A stretch of DNA of 64,000 bases. Source: Flavobacterium tyrosinilyticum. GTDB taxonomy: Bacteria > Bacteroidota > Bacteroidia > Flavobacteriales > Flavobacteriaceae. Below the pieces are notes generated by a model. The model searched no databases. It was given only the letters and a program-made list of their open reading frames with translations, and was not told where the DNA came from. Position numbers and translations under genes: made by a program. How positions within the stretch are numbered: the stretch's first letter is position 1; the number at the start of each line of letters is the position of its first letter. Where the stretch lies: NCBI RefSeq assembly GCF_023656565.1, contig NZ_JAMOKG010000002.1, positions 113,656-177,655 of the forward strand. Direction: 5' to 3'. Shown piece by piece: positions 41,517 through 50,538 of this stretch.

Positions 41517-41654
41517 AGACGCACAGCAGTGCGTCTAACGTCCAGTTTGTCATTTCGACTGAAAGGAGAAATCGCACAAGAAACTCCGCAAAGCATATTT
41601 CCAATCTTTGTCGAGCTTCTCGCGGAGATTTCTCCTTTCAGTCGAAATGACAAA
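41517..41654. repeat. AGACGCAC palindrome followed by TTTGTCATTTCGAC inverted repeat (copy 3)
   Basis: The 20-bp palindrome AGACGCACAGCAGTGCGTCT (41517-41536) is followed by arms 41546-41573 and 41627-41654. These are perfect inverted copies (TTTGTCATTTCGACTGAAAG / CTTTCAGTCGAAATGACAAA). The frame translated across this stretch on the minus strand is repeat DNA, not a gene. Confidence 0.88.
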
Positions 41655-41687
41655 TAGTACGTGGTAATCTTTGCCGTAAAAAAAACT

Positions 41688-41770
41688 TTGCGCCTCTGCG
41701 TCTTTGTGAGATTAAAAAAACAAAACTTTGCGAACCTCTGCGTAATTCTTAGCGCTCTTTGCGGTAAAAC
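41688..41770. repeat. CTTTGCG / CGCAAAG-type repeat
   Basis: AACTTTGCGCCTCTGCGTCTTTG and AACTTTGCGAACCTCTGCG, then CTTAGCGCTCTTTGCGG, resemble in reverse the words at 33345-33375 and 34812-34850. With the preceding repeats it accounts for the gene-free gap before lpdA. Confidence 0.7.
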
Positions 41771-41831
41771 TAATCCCAAAATTTCACACAAAAAACATTG
41801 AAAATTAAACCTCAAACAGAACTTTATTGCT

Positions 41832-41839
41832 TAATTTTG
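41832..41839 (+). promoter_or_regulatory. -7 box (TAATTTTG) upstream of lpdA
   Basis: TAATTTTG matches TAnnTTTG 27 bp before the lpdA ATG. Confidence 0.6.
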
Positions 41840-41866
41840 TAACCGCTAAAATAAAAACAAAATACT

Positions 41867-43270
41867 ATGAGTTCATTTGACGTAGTCATTATAGGTTCAG
41901 GTCCTGGAGGATATGTATCAGCAATTCGTTGCGCACAATTAGGTTTCAAAACTGCAATTGTAGAAAAATATAATTCATTAGGCGGAACTTGCCTTAACGT
42001 AGGTTGTATTCCTTCAAAAGCATTATTATCTTCTTCTCATCATTATGCTGAAATTGCTCATTTCGCAGATCACGGAATCGAAGTTTCTGGAGATGTAAAA
42101 ATCAATTTAGAGAAAATGATCGCGCGCAAACAAGCCGTTGTAGATCAAACTGTAGGTGGTATCAACTACTTAATGGATAAAAATAAAATTACCGTTTTCA
42201 ATGGTTTAGGTTCTTTCGTAGATGCAACGCACATTGCAGTTGCAAAAGCTGACGGAACATCTGAAACTATCGAAGCAAAATATACTGTAATTGCTACAGG
42301 ATCAAAACCATCTTCTTTACCATTCATCAAAATTGATAAAGAAAGAATTATTACTTCTACTGAAGCTTTAGCTTTAAAAGAAGTTCCAAAACACTTAGTT
42401 ATCATCGGTGGTGGAGTTATCGGAATCGAGCTTGGACAAGTTTACCTTCGTTTAGGAGCTCAGGTTTCTGTAGTTGAATTCATGGACAGAATTATTCCTG
42501 GAATGGATAGTTCATTGTCTAAGGAATTGACTAAAGTGTTGAAAAAACAAGGAATGAAATTCTATGTTTCTCACAAAGTAAAATCAGTTGAAAGAAACGG
42601 CGATGCTGTTGTAGTTCAGGCTGAAAATGCAAAAGGAGAAACGATTACTCTTGAAGGAGATTATTCATTAGTTTCTGTTGGTCGTCGTCCTTACACAGAC
42701 GGATTAAACGCTGACAAAGCTGGAGTGAAAATTTCAGACAGAGGACAAGTTGAAGTAAACGATCATTTACAAACTAGTGTTCCAAATATCTATGCAATTG
42801 GTGACGTTGTTCGTGGAGCAATGTTAGCACACAAGGCGGAAGAAGAAGGAGTAATGGTTGCTGAAATTTTAGCAGGTCAAAAACCACATATCGATTATAA
42901 CTTAATTCCTGGTGTAGTATACACTTGGCCAGAAGTTGCCGCAGTTGGACAAACTGAAGAGCAATTGAAAGCGGCTGGAATTGCTTATAAATCTGGAAGT
43001 TTCCCATTCAAAGCGTTAGGACGTGCAAGAGCAAGTGCTGACTTAGACGGATTCGTAAAAATCTTGGCTGATGAGAAAACAGATGAGGTTTTAGGAGTTC
43101 ATATGATTGGTGCTCGTACAGCAGATTTAATTGCTGAAGCGGTTACGGCAATGGAATTCAAAGCTTCTGCTGAAGATATTTCTAGAATGAGCCATGCGCA
43201 CCCAACTTTCGCGGAAGCGGTAAAAGAAGCAGCTTTGGCAGCTACAGAAAATAGAGCGTTACACGTATAA
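41867..43270 (+). CDS. lpdA: dihydrolipoyl dehydrogenase
   Basis: A 467-residue flavoprotein disulfide reductase. FAD motif GSGPGGYVSAI (10-20), redox pair C42/C47 in GGTCLNVGCIPSK, NAD motif GGGVIGIELGQ near 180, and the C-terminal HAHPTFAEA catalytic His-Glu near 445 are all intact. This is E3 of pyruvate, 2-oxoglutarate, branched-chain dehydrogenases or the glycine cleavage system. No E1/E2 genes are adjacent, so it is probably shared among complexes. It has its own promoter and terminator. Confidence 0.97.
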   Translation: MSSFDVVIIGSGPGGYVSAIRCAQLGFKTAIVEKYNSLGGTCLNVGCIPSKALLSSSHHYAEIAHFADHGIEVSGDVKINLEKMIARKQAVVDQTVGGINYLMDKNKITVFNGLGSFVDATHIAVAKADGTSETIEAKYTVIATGSKPSSLPFIKIDKERIITSTEALALKEVPKHLVIIGGGVIGIELGQVYLRLGAQVSVVEFMDRIIPGMDSSLSKELTKVLKKQGMKFYVSHKVKSVERNGDAVVVQAENAKGETITLEGDYSLVSVGRRPYTDGLNADKAGVKISDRGQVEVNDHLQTSVPNIYAIGDVVRGAMLAHKAEEEGVMVAEILAGQKPHIDYNLIPGVVYTWPEVAAVGQTEEQLKAAGIAYKSGSFPFKALGRARASADLDGFVKILADEKTDEVLGVHMIGARTADLIAEAVTAMEFKASAEDISRMSHAHPTFAEAVKEAALAATENRALHV

Positions 43271-43291
43271 TTTTTACGTTAATCATAAAAG

Positions 43292-43330
43292 AAAAACCGT
43301 CAGTTCCAAATGGATTCTGACGGTTTTTTT
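43292..43330 (+). terminator. terminator between lpdA and the convergent 217-aa gene
   Basis: AAAACCGTCAG and CTGACGGTTTT form a stem with a 14-nt loop followed by T7. The inverse also carries A/T-runs, so it may serve both genes. Confidence 0.85.
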
Positions 43331-43982
43331 ATTCTTTTATTAATTTGAAAGTATAATAGGTTTCTTTGTTTTTGGAGTAAACGCTATAAATGTTTTCTTC
43401 TTCATCATAAATTTTATATCGATATTTATCGCCCTTTACACTTAGGTTTTTTCGTGACAAATTATTGCTTTCAATAAACTCAAGTTCAAATTCGCAATTG
43501 CTTCTTTTTCTATACAACAACTTCGAGAAAGTATTATCGCCGAATTTTTCTATCCAAAGATTTCCATTTATAGTTACCTCGACTTTTTTTCCTCTTTCTT
43601 CCCAGTAGTGAAATTTTTTGCTTTCGTCAAAAGTATTGCATTGTTCCTTAGATACATGACCTACAGGTTTTTCGTTTTGCATTCCCCAGTCGTTTTGTAT
43701 AGAATCTTTAGGGAAAAGCGCATTAAATTCGTTACAGTTTTTTTGAAGACGATAAATCATTTTTTCAAAAGCCTTTCGCTGTGCGATCGTATCTTTAAAT
43801 TTTGCCAAAAAAGGCATGACATGAGATTTATTAATGCTATGCAGTCTTATTTCATTATTTAAAATTTTGTTTTCAGCCAATGACTGGCATATTTCGTTAT
43901 TTAAAGAATCTATTGTTTGTATAGTTTGAGATTGGCTAGCAAGAGAAAATAAAATAAAGAATAGTAATAGATGGATTCTCAT
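43329..43982 (-). CDS. 217-aa secreted hypothetical protein
   Basis: A 217-residue protein with a signal peptide (about residues 1-18, LLLFFILFSLASQSQ), so it is exported. It contains EICQSLAENKILNNEIRLH and a basic, strand-rich C-terminal part (KNLSVKGDKYRYKIYDEEENIYSVYSK). Four cysteines occur. I recognise no family. A TAAATTTG -7 box lies 23 bp upstream of its start (44005-44012). It may be a lineage-specific envelope protein. Confidence 0.75.
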   Translation of the reverse strand: MRIHLLLFFILFSLASQSQTIQTIDSLNNEICQSLAENKILNNEIRLHSINKSHVMPFLAKFKDTIAQRKAFEKMIYRLQKNCNEFNALFPKDSIQNDWGMQNEKPVGHVSKEQCNTFDESKKFHYWEERGKKVEVTINGNLWIEKFGDNTFSKLLYRKRSNCEFELEFIESNNLSRKNLSVKGDKYRYKIYDEEENIYSVYSKNKETYYTFKLIKE

Positions 43983-44162
43983 TTTTGAGTTATTGATTGT
44001 GTGTCAAATTTAATGGTTTGTAACTCAAGTTGTAAAAACTTTATCGAAATTTTCAAAATCCCTTATTTTTTTGCTGCTTAAAAATATAAACTTGAAGAAA
44101 AATTTTGTAAATTAGATGTGTATTTCAGGTGTTATCTTTATGATTATTAAAAAGATAGTATT

Positions 44163-44705
44163 ATGAAAAGTAAATATATCGCTCCGATTCTAATTGGAGC
44201 AGGAATTGGAATCGCATTGTACTCTTGTGGAGGCGGAATTCCAAAAAATGCACAGGCTGTAACAAACTTTGACAGCAATAAATATCTCGGAAAATGGTAC
44301 GAAATTGCCAGATTAGATTACAAATGGGAAAGAGATTTGAACAATGTAACTGCCGAATATTCTTTAAACGAAGATAAAACTATAAAAGTCGATAATAAGG
44401 GCTATAATGTCAAAAAAGACAAATGGGAACAAAGTGTCGGGAAAGCTAGATTTGTCAAAAAAGACAATATTGGTATGCTGAAAGTCTCATTTTTTGGTCC
44501 TTTTTATTCTGGTTATAACGTAGTAGCAATCGATCCAGATTATAAATACGCGCTTGTGGCTGGAGAAAGTTTAAAATACATGTGGATACTTTCTAGAGAA
44601 AAAACAATTCCGGAAAGTGTAAAAGCAGATTATCTTATCAAAGCTCAGGAAATTGGATATAATGTAACCGATTTGGTTTGGGTAAAACAGGATAAAGCGA
44701 ATTAA
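44163..44705 (+). CDS. blc: Blc-type lipocalin lipoprotein
   Basis: A 180-residue lipoprotein. The lipobox is LYSC with the acylated cysteine near residue 21. The lipocalin hallmark KYLGKWYEIARLDYKWER follows, then NVTAEYSL, FFGPFYSGYNVVAID and LVAGESLKYMWILSRE, as in E. coli Blc. It should be anchored in the outer membrane and bind lysophospholipids or other hydrophobic molecules. It is monocistronic with a terminator. Confidence 0.93.
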   Translation: MKSKYIAPILIGAGIGIALYSCGGGIPKNAQAVTNFDSNKYLGKWYEIARLDYKWERDLNNVTAEYSLNEDKTIKVDNKGYNVKKDKWEQSVGKARFVKKDNIGMLKVSFFGPFYSGYNVVAIDPDYKYALVAGESLKYMWILSREKTIPESVKADYLIKAQEIGYNVTDLVWVKQDKAN

Positions 44706-44707
44706 AC

Positions 44708-44746
44708 AAAAGCCCGTCAGGTATAAACTTGACGGGCTTTTGTTTT
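44708..44746 (+). terminator. terminator after blc
   Basis: AAAAGCCCGTCA and TGACGGGCTTTT form a strong stem with a 10-nt loop. T-runs flank both sides, so the convergent DoxX-like gene may share it. Confidence 0.87.
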
Positions 44747-44760
44747 GGGTTGAAAATGAT

Positions 44761-45135
44761 TTACGCAGTAAAAACACTTTTATAATTATCCCAGTATCTG
44801 TAAATCAAAAATAAATTTCCTATAAAAAGAAGTACTGCAATTGGCAGACCATCGGGAGTTAAAAAATAATTGATAAACAAAATATTTACCGTAATTGGTA
44901 AGATCAAGATGTTTGCTAAAGTTACGTAACGCCCAGTTACAAATGCAATTCCACAAAGTAATTCGATAGACTTTGCCAGTGGCATTAAATACGTCGAAGC
45001 CATTAAACCTACATTAAATGCTTTAAAGTTTCCTGTAGTTTCAGGCTCTGGCATTAGATGGAAAAAATAACTGATAGAGGCAAAAAGCAGCAAAAGGCCA
45101 ATTAAAACGCGGACAATAATAGTGGCAATTTTCAT
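44761..45135 (-). CDS. DoxX-like small membrane protein
   Basis: A 124-residue inner-membrane protein with four hydrophobic segments (about 5-24, 45-65, 70-95, 98-118), the layout of DoxX/DoxD-like proteins. KSIELLCGIAFVTGRY is typical of the third segment. No catalytic residues are known for most such proteins. It is monocistronic and convergent with blc. The 300-bp gap upstream to pabB holds only AT-rich sequence and the pabB -7 box. Confidence 0.82.
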   Translation of the reverse strand: MKIATIIVRVLIGLLLLFASISYFFHLMPEPETTGNFKAFNVGLMASTYLMPLAKSIELLCGIAFVTGRYVTLANILILPITVNILFINYFLTPDGLPIAVLLFIGNLFLIYRYWDNYKSVFTA

Positions 45136-45407
45136 AATACTTAGGATTTTTTAAGGTTAAAAAATATAATTAAGTTATTGGAAAAGATGCAATCTAAAAG
45201 CTCAAATGAGAATCACAAATTATTTTTTTTGAGGTTCTTTTTTAAGGATTTTACAATCAAATTAATGCTGTTTTAGGATTATTCTAATTGTATATCAAAT
45301 ATAACGAATTTTTTCTTATAAAAAGAATGTATTTTTAACAGTTTTGCAATGTAATTCAAATCATTTGATTGTTTTTTTTGCTTTCCGCTCATGAAAGAAT
45401 TTTGTCG

Positions 45408-45415
45408 TAATTTTG
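45408..45415 (+). promoter_or_regulatory. -7 box (TAATTTTG) upstream of pabB
   Basis: TAATTTTG matches TAnnTTTG, 19 bp before the TTG start codon. This implies a very short 5' untranslated region. Confidence 0.55.
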
Positions 45416-45434
45416 ACCTTTAAAATTACCATTT

Positions 45435-46721
45435 TTGAGAGTTTCCATCCGTAAAAATATTGCCAATCCGAAACTGTTTAAAGAACAGATTTTAAGTTGG
45501 GCGCAGCAATTTCGCGAGGTCGTTTTTTTAGACAGCAATTCTTATCCGCAGCAGTATTCTAATTTTGACTGCATATTGGCAGTAGATGCTTTTACTTCTT
45601 TAAAAACAGATTATTACAATGCTTTTGAAGATCTAAAACAATATCAGCAAAATACAAAAGACTGGCTTTTTGGATACCTTTCTTATGATTTAAAGAATGG
45701 TATTGAAAATCTTCATTCCAATAATTTTGATGGTTTGAACTTTCCCGACTTGTTTTTTTTTCAGCCTAAAAAAGTTTATATTCTGAAAGGAAATGAACTT
45801 GAAATTCAATATTTAATGCTTTGCGATGATGAGGTAGAAGAGGATTTTGAGGAAATAATAAAAGTTCAGACCGAAACATTTGTCACACTGAGCGGAGTCG
45901 AAGTGAAGCAACGTATTTCTAAAGAATTATATGTTCAGAAAGTAAATAAAATGCTGGAACATATTCATGTTGGTGATATGTACGAAGCCAATTTCTGTAT
46001 GGAATTTTACGCTGAAAATGCCGTTATAAATCCGTTAGAAAAATTTCAGAAACTGAATGAGATTTCACAAGCTCCCTTTTCAGTTTTCTTTAAAAATTAC
46101 AAACACTATTTGCTTTCTGCTTCACCAGAACGCTACTTGAAAAAAGAAGGAGATAAGATCATTTCTCAACCCATAAAAGGAACTTCTAAGCGTTTTGAAG
46201 ATCCAATTGAAGACGAAAAATCAAAGAGTGTTTTAGTTTCAGACGCCAAAGAGCGAGCTGAAAATATCATGATAACCGATTTAGTGCGAAATGATTTGTC
46301 GCATACCTCGCAAAAAGGTTCCGTTGAAGTCGAGGAACTTTGCGGTATTTACTCGTTTTTGCAAGTGCATCAGATGATTTCTACGATCACTTCCAAATTA
46401 GATCCTCAATATTCGGCAGTAGATGTTTTGAAGACGACTTTCCCAATGGGAAGTATGACGGGCGCTCCCAAGATTTCGGTGATGGAAATTGTCGAAAATC
46501 TTGAAGAAACCAAAAGAGGATTGTATAGCGGTGCGGTTGGTTATTTTACACCCGAAGGCGATTTTGATTTTAATGTCGTAATTAGAAGTATTTTGTACAA
46601 TCAAGAGAATAAATATGTTTCTTTCTCCGTTGGAAGCGCTATAACATCGCTTTCAATTCCAGAAAAAGAATATGAAGAATGTTTGCTAAAGGCAAAGGCA
46701 ATGCACGAAGTTTTGCAGTAA
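45435..46721 (+). CDS. pabB: aminodeoxychorismate synthase component I
   Basis: A 428-residue chorismate-utilising enzyme (PabB type). The C-terminal catalytic half carries the family blocks YEANFCMEFYAENA, SASPERYLKKEG, QPIKGTSKR, ITDLVRNDLSHTS and TTFPMGSMTGAPKISVMEI. It aminates chorismate to 4-amino-4-deoxychorismate for folate. No ATG is well placed; a TTG at 45435, just after a -7 box, gives the natural N-terminus. Codons 150-157 (VTLSGVEV, 45881-45906) are one arm of the dispersed TGTCAxxCTGAGCGGAGTCGAAG repeat, read in frame between the N-terminal region and the core. The amidotransferase subunit pabA is not in the window. Confidence 0.93.
   Translation: MRVSIRKNIANPKLFKEQILSWAQQFREVVFLDSNSYPQQYSNFDCILAVDAFTSLKTDYYNAFEDLKQYQQNTKDWLFGYLSYDLKNGIENLHSNNFDGLNFPDLFFFQPKKVYILKGNELEIQYLMLCDDEVEEDFEEIIKVQTETFVTLSGVEVKQRISKELYVQKVNKMLEHIHVGDMYEANFCMEFYAENAVINPLEKFQKLNEISQAPFSVFFKNYKHYLLSASPERYLKKEGDKIISQPIKGTSKRFEDPIEDEKSKSVLVSDAKERAENIMITDLVRNDLSHTSQKGSVEVEELCGIYSFLQVHQMISTITSKLDPQYSAVDVLKTTFPMGSMTGAPKISVMEIVENLEETKRGLYSGAVGYFTPEGDFDFNVVIRSILYNQENKYVSFSVGSAITSLSIPEKEYEECLLKAKAMHEVLQ
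45881..45906 (+). repeat. dispersed repeat arm inside pabB
   Basis: TGTCACACTGAGCGGAGTCG plus AAGTG matches the arm at 15053-15075 in 21 of the first 23 positions. It is in frame and encodes part of a loop before the catalytic domain. Confidence 0.85.
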
Positions 46722-46726
46722 TTTTT

Positions 46727-46905
46727 TTCTGCCACAGATTAAAGGATTAAAAATGATTTTTTCTTTCACGCAGATTTTGCGGATTTAGGCAGACTTAATT
46801 TTGAAAATTAGATACATAAAATTTGTGAAAATCTTTTAATCTGTGGCAAAAAAATATCTGTTCAATCTGCGTCAAAAATAATTCGTGAATTCGTGGCAGA
46901 AAAAA
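46727..46905. repeat. CACGCAGATTT / CCACAGATTAAA repeat spacer
   Basis: TGCCACAGATTAAAGGATTAAA at 46730 is answered by ATCTTTTAATCTGTGGCA; TTTCACGCAGATTTTGCGG is answered by CAATCTGCGTCA, and AATTCGTGAATTCGTGGCA ends the block. Same family as 33340-33562. Confidence 0.8.
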
Positions 46906-46962
46906 ACAACGCTTAACATTTCGTTTAAAAATAGATCAAATTTAATTCTTTACTTTTATCAG

Positions 46963-48273
46963 ATGTTTTCAAAATTTCAAAATCATATCGTTTCAAGATT
47001 TCCTTTTTTAGCCGAAAAAAAGCTTTTTCTGGCTGTAAGTGGCGGATTAGACAGTATGGTTTTGTTACACTTGTTAAATAAACTGCCTTATGAAATTGCA
47101 GTTTTACATTGCAATTTTCAACTTCGTGGATTGGAAAGTTTTGGAGATCAGGAATTTATTCAGAACTATTGCGATCAGAACAATATCCCGATTTTTACCA
47201 CTCATTTTGATACGGAAGCTTTCGCTAAAGATTATAAACTTTCAACACAAGTTGCAGCAAGAGAACTTCGTTACAGCTGGTTTTATGAACTTTTGGAAGA
47301 AGAAAACTTCGATTATATCCTGACAGCACACCACGCCGATGATAATCTTGAAACTTTTATTATCAACCTAACTCGCGGAACTGGTTTAGAAGGTTTAACT
47401 GGAATTCCAGAACAAAACGATAAAATTATTCGTCCGCTTTTGCCTTTTTCTAGAGAAGAAATTTTGAGGTATGCAGAAGAGAATAAAATAGAATGGCGTG
47501 AAGACAGCAGTAATGCTTCGACAAAATATCTCAGAAATAAGATTCGTCATAATTTAGTTCCGGTTTTAAAAGAAATCAATCCTAATTTTCTAGATGCTTT
47601 TCAGAAAACCCAGTCCTTTCTTCAAGAATCAAAAGAAATGGTTGAAGATGCATCGATTATGGTGTATCAGCAAGTGGCAAAAGAAGCAGGAGACGATATT
47701 CATTTTGATTTAAATCAGTTAAAAAAACTTCCCAATTATAAATCGTATCTCTACCAATGGCTAAATGAATTTGGTTTTTCTGCCTGGAATGACATTTATG
47801 ATTTGGTTGAAGGACAATCGGGGAAACAAGTTCTTTCGGAGGAATTTAGATTGCTAAAAAACAGAGAAACGCTTATTTTAAGTCCGTTTTCTGAAATGCC
47901 AGAAAACGAAGAATATGAAATTAGTGAAAACGATAAAGAAGTTAATTTTCCCTTAAAAATGAGTCTTTGTAACGTAGATCACACAACATTCGGTTCAAAT
48001 AAGGTTATATTTGTCGACTCCAATAAAATCCGTTTCCCATTAGTTTTGCGTAAATGGAAAGAAGGAGATGTTTTTCAGCCTTTCGGAATGAGAGGAAAAT
48101 CTAAAAAAGTAAGCAAGCTTTTTAAAGACGAAAAATTATCATTGATCGAAAAAGAAAAAACTTGGATTTTATGTTCTGAAAATGAAATTGTCTGGGTTGT
48201 TGGAATAAGACAGGACGAGCGTTTTAAAATAGAGAAAACCACAAATCAAATACTAAAAATAGAATTACAATAA
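46963..48273 (+). CDS. tilS: tRNA(Ile)-lysidine synthetase
   Basis: A 436-residue TilS. PP-loop motif LAVSGGLDSM is at residues 23-32. LTAHHADDNLETFIINLTRGTG near 125 and the C-terminal domain with RKWKEGDVFQPFGMRGKSKKVS complete the family pattern. It converts C34 of the CAU-anticodon tRNA-Ile to lysidine, an essential step for reading AUA. The start at 46963 is preferred because the extension upstream is repeat DNA. Its stop overlaps the dsbD ATG by one base. Confidence 0.95.
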   Translation: MFSKFQNHIVSRFPFLAEKKLFLAVSGGLDSMVLLHLLNKLPYEIAVLHCNFQLRGLESFGDQEFIQNYCDQNNIPIFTTHFDTEAFAKDYKLSTQVAARELRYSWFYELLEEENFDYILTAHHADDNLETFIINLTRGTGLEGLTGIPEQNDKIIRPLLPFSREEILRYAEENKIEWREDSSNASTKYLRNKIRHNLVPVLKEINPNFLDAFQKTQSFLQESKEMVEDASIMVYQQVAKEAGDDIHFDLNQLKKLPNYKSYLYQWLNEFGFSAWNDIYDLVEGQSGKQVLSEEFRLLKNRETLILSPFSEMPENEEYEISENDKEVNFPLKMSLCNVDHTTFGSNKVIFVDSNKIRFPLVLRKWKEGDVFQPFGMRGKSKKVSKLFKDEKLSLIEKEKTWILCSENEIVWVVGIRQDERFKIEKTTNQILKIELQ

Positions 48274-50354
48274 TGAACTTTACTCGAAATCTTCAGACAA
48301 ATTTGTCAAAAAATGTTTGGACTAAAACCATTTTACTTTTCGTGTTTTTCTTTGCTTTTGCAAAAGGTAATGCGCAAATATTAGAGCCGGTAAAATGGAC
48401 TTCTAAAATTGAGAAAAAAGGAAACAATGCCGTTTTGATTTTTGATGGAACAATCGAAAAAGACTGGCATATGTATTCGCAGTTTACTCCAGACGGCGGA
48501 CCTTTGGCTTTAGAGATAACTTTTAAAAATCAGAAAGGAAACTACGAATTAATTGGAAAAGCTAAAGAAGGTAAAACTAGAACAGCTTTCAATGACGTTT
48601 TTGGTGTAGATGAAACTTTTTTTGAAGGAAAAGCACACATTGAGCAAGAAATAAAAATCATAAACCCGAATTTAAAAACGGTTGATGTAGATTTTGATTT
48701 TCAGGTTTGTAAAGAAGTTTGCATCAATTCGAGTAAGAAATTCTCGATTGCTGTTCCTTCAACTTTCAAAATGGATGAAGTTCCAGTTGTAACAGAAGCT
48801 AAAGCTGATGAAACAAAAGTAGTAGGATTAGCGGTTGATACCGTTAAAAAAGAAGAAGTTGCACAGCCAAAAGTAGAGAAAACAGACGAAACTGCACAAG
48901 AAGAAATTCCTGCACCTGCGCCTTCAAGAAGTTTGTGGTCGATCTTTTTTATTGCCTTTTTATCAGGATTTGCAGCATTGTTAACGCCTTGTGTTTTCCC
49001 GATGATCCCGATGACGGTAAGTTTCTTTACAAAACAAAGTAAAAGCCGTGCAAAAGGAATTAGAAATGCAATTATCTACGGATTTTCAATCATTGCTATT
49101 TACGTAATTTTAGGGCTTATTGTAACTAAAATATTTGGTGCTGATGCCTTAAATGCTTTGTCTACAGATGTTTGGTTTAACCTGATTTTCTTTGTAATCT
49201 TAGTTGTTTTTGCTACTTCATTTTTGGGTGCTTTCGAAATCATGCTTCCAAATTCATGGGCAAATAAAGCAGATCAGCAAGCAGATAAAGGCGGTTTAAT
49301 CGGAATATTATTCATGGCTTTGGCTTTGGCGATTGTATCATTTTCTTGTACAGGACCAATTGTTGGAACTTTATTGGTTGAAGCAGCTTCAAATGGAGGA
49401 ATTGCGCCAATTGTCGGCATGCTTGGATTCTCTTTAGCATTAGCGCTTCCATTTATGTTATTTGCTATGTTCCCAGGATGGTTAAATTCTTTGCCAAAAT
49501 CTGGAGGATGGTTAAATACTGTAAAAGTAGTTTTAGGGTTTTTAGAGTTGGCGTTGGCATTCAAATTTTTATCAAATGCCGATTTAGTTTTACAATTACA
49601 TTTCTTAGAAAGAGAAGTATTTATTGCAATCTGGATTGCTATTTTCGGAGCAATGACATTATATTTATTCGGAAAAATTACCTTGCCTCACGATAGTCCT
49701 ACGAATCATATTTCTGTTGGAAGATTGTATTTAGGATTACTGACATTTGTTTTTACCATGTATTTAATTCCTGGACTTTGGGGAGCACCTTTAAAATTAA
49801 TCAGCGCATTCCCGCCGCCGCCGCAATATAGCGAAAGTCCGTTTGGAGTTGGAGGTTCAGGAAACGGAGCAGTTTCTTCAGAATCTATTAAAGGACTTCC
49901 AGAGGGAGCTGAATTGGGCCCACACGGAATTATGGTTTTCCATGATTATGAAGATGGTTTGGCTTATGCAAAAGAAATCAATAAGCCAATTATGCTTGAT
50001 TTTACGGGTTATGCTTGTGTCAATTGCAGAAAAATGGAAAATAATGTTTGGTCAGAACCAGCAATTTTACCAATTCTTAAAAATGATGTGGTTTTAATTT
50101 CTCTTTACGTTGACGATAAACGTGAACTGCCAAAAGAAGAGCAATTTACAACTGCATCAGGAGATAAAATTATTACAGTAGGTGATAAGTGGACCGATTT
50201 TATGATCTCAAAGTATAAAACCAATACACAGCCTTTATATGTTATTACCGATTTGGAAGGAAAAAATATGAATGCTTCTAAACCAACAATAAGTTATGTA
50301 AATGCAGATGAATATTTACATTGGTTAAAAGAAGGAATTTCGAATTTTAAGTAA
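48273..50354 (+). CDS. dsbD: thiol:disulfide interchange protein DsbD
   Basis: A 693-residue DsbD. Signal peptide to about residue 35, then an N-terminal periplasmic domain with the CKEVC cysteine pair near 148. A linker (KVEKTDETAQEE) follows, then eight membrane segments with LTPCVFPMIPM near 240 and FSCTGPIVG near 355 carrying the transmembrane cysteine pair. A C-terminal thioredoxin-like domain has DFTGYACVNCRKME near 585. It moves electrons from cytoplasmic thioredoxin to periplasmic disulfide isomerases and cytochrome maturation. Translationally coupled to tilS. Confidence 0.94.
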   Translation: MNFTRNLQTNLSKNVWTKTILLFVFFFAFAKGNAQILEPVKWTSKIEKKGNNAVLIFDGTIEKDWHMYSQFTPDGGPLALEITFKNQKGNYELIGKAKEGKTRTAFNDVFGVDETFFEGKAHIEQEIKIINPNLKTVDVDFDFQVCKEVCINSSKKFSIAVPSTFKMDEVPVVTEAKADETKVVGLAVDTVKKEEVAQPKVEKTDETAQEEIPAPAPSRSLWSIFFIAFLSGFAALLTPCVFPMIPMTVSFFTKQSKSRAKGIRNAIIYGFSIIAIYVILGLIVTKIFGADALNALSTDVWFNLIFFVILVVFATSFLGAFEIMLPNSWANKADQQADKGGLIGILFMALALAIVSFSCTGPIVGTLLVEAASNGGIAPIVGMLGFSLALALPFMLFAMFPGWLNSLPKSGGWLNTVKVVLGFLELALAFKFLSNADLVLQLHFLEREVFIAIWIAIFGAMTLYLFGKITLPHDSPTNHISVGRLYLGLLTFVFTMYLIPGLWGAPLKLISAFPPPPQYSESPFGVGGSGNGAVSSESIKGLPEGAELGPHGIMVFHDYEDGLAYAKEINKPIMLDFTGYACVNCRKMENNVWSEPAILPILKNDVVLISLYVDDKRELPKEEQFTTASGDKIITVGDKWTDFMISKYKTNTQPLYVITDLEGKNMNASKPTISYVNADEYLHWLKEGISNFK

Positions 50355-50363
50355 ATCTTGGGA

Positions 50364-50440
50364 GGATAGAGAATAGAGTATAGAGATGAGAAAAATCTAT
50401 AATCTATATTCTAAAATCTGCAATCTAAAATCTAAAATTA
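50364..50440. repeat. self-similar block built on AGAATAGAG and TAAAATCT
   Basis: GAGGATAGAGAATAGAGTATAGAG is followed by CTATAATCTATATTCTAAAATCTGCAATCTAAAATCTAAAA; the second set partly inverts the first. Private to this spacer. Confidence 0.65.
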
Positions 50441-50463
50441 TAAAAGGTATTTAATTCAAAAAC

Positions 50464-50505
50464 AAAAAGCACTCTAAGTCAAATTCAAATTTAGAGTGCT
50501 TTTTT
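50464..50505. terminator. bidirectional terminator between dsbD and amtB
   Basis: AAAAAGCACTCTAA and TTAGAGTGCTTTTT form a 14-bp perfect stem with a 12-nt loop between convergent genes. The A- and T-runs allow termination from both sides. Confidence 0.9.
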
Positions 50506-50538
50506 ATTTATCAAGTAATGTGAGAAGGGAATTTATTC

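Noticed and set aside
41447..41815. 122-aa frame on the minus strand before lpdA
   Set aside because: It is the translation of stacked repeats (CGCAAAG words, TTTCGAC inverted repeat, AGACGCAC palindrome), with no protein-like pattern.
46885..46962. N-terminal extension of TilS
   Set aside because: The extra codons read through the AATTCGTGAATTCGTGG repeat; MFSKFQNHI at 46963 is a better start.
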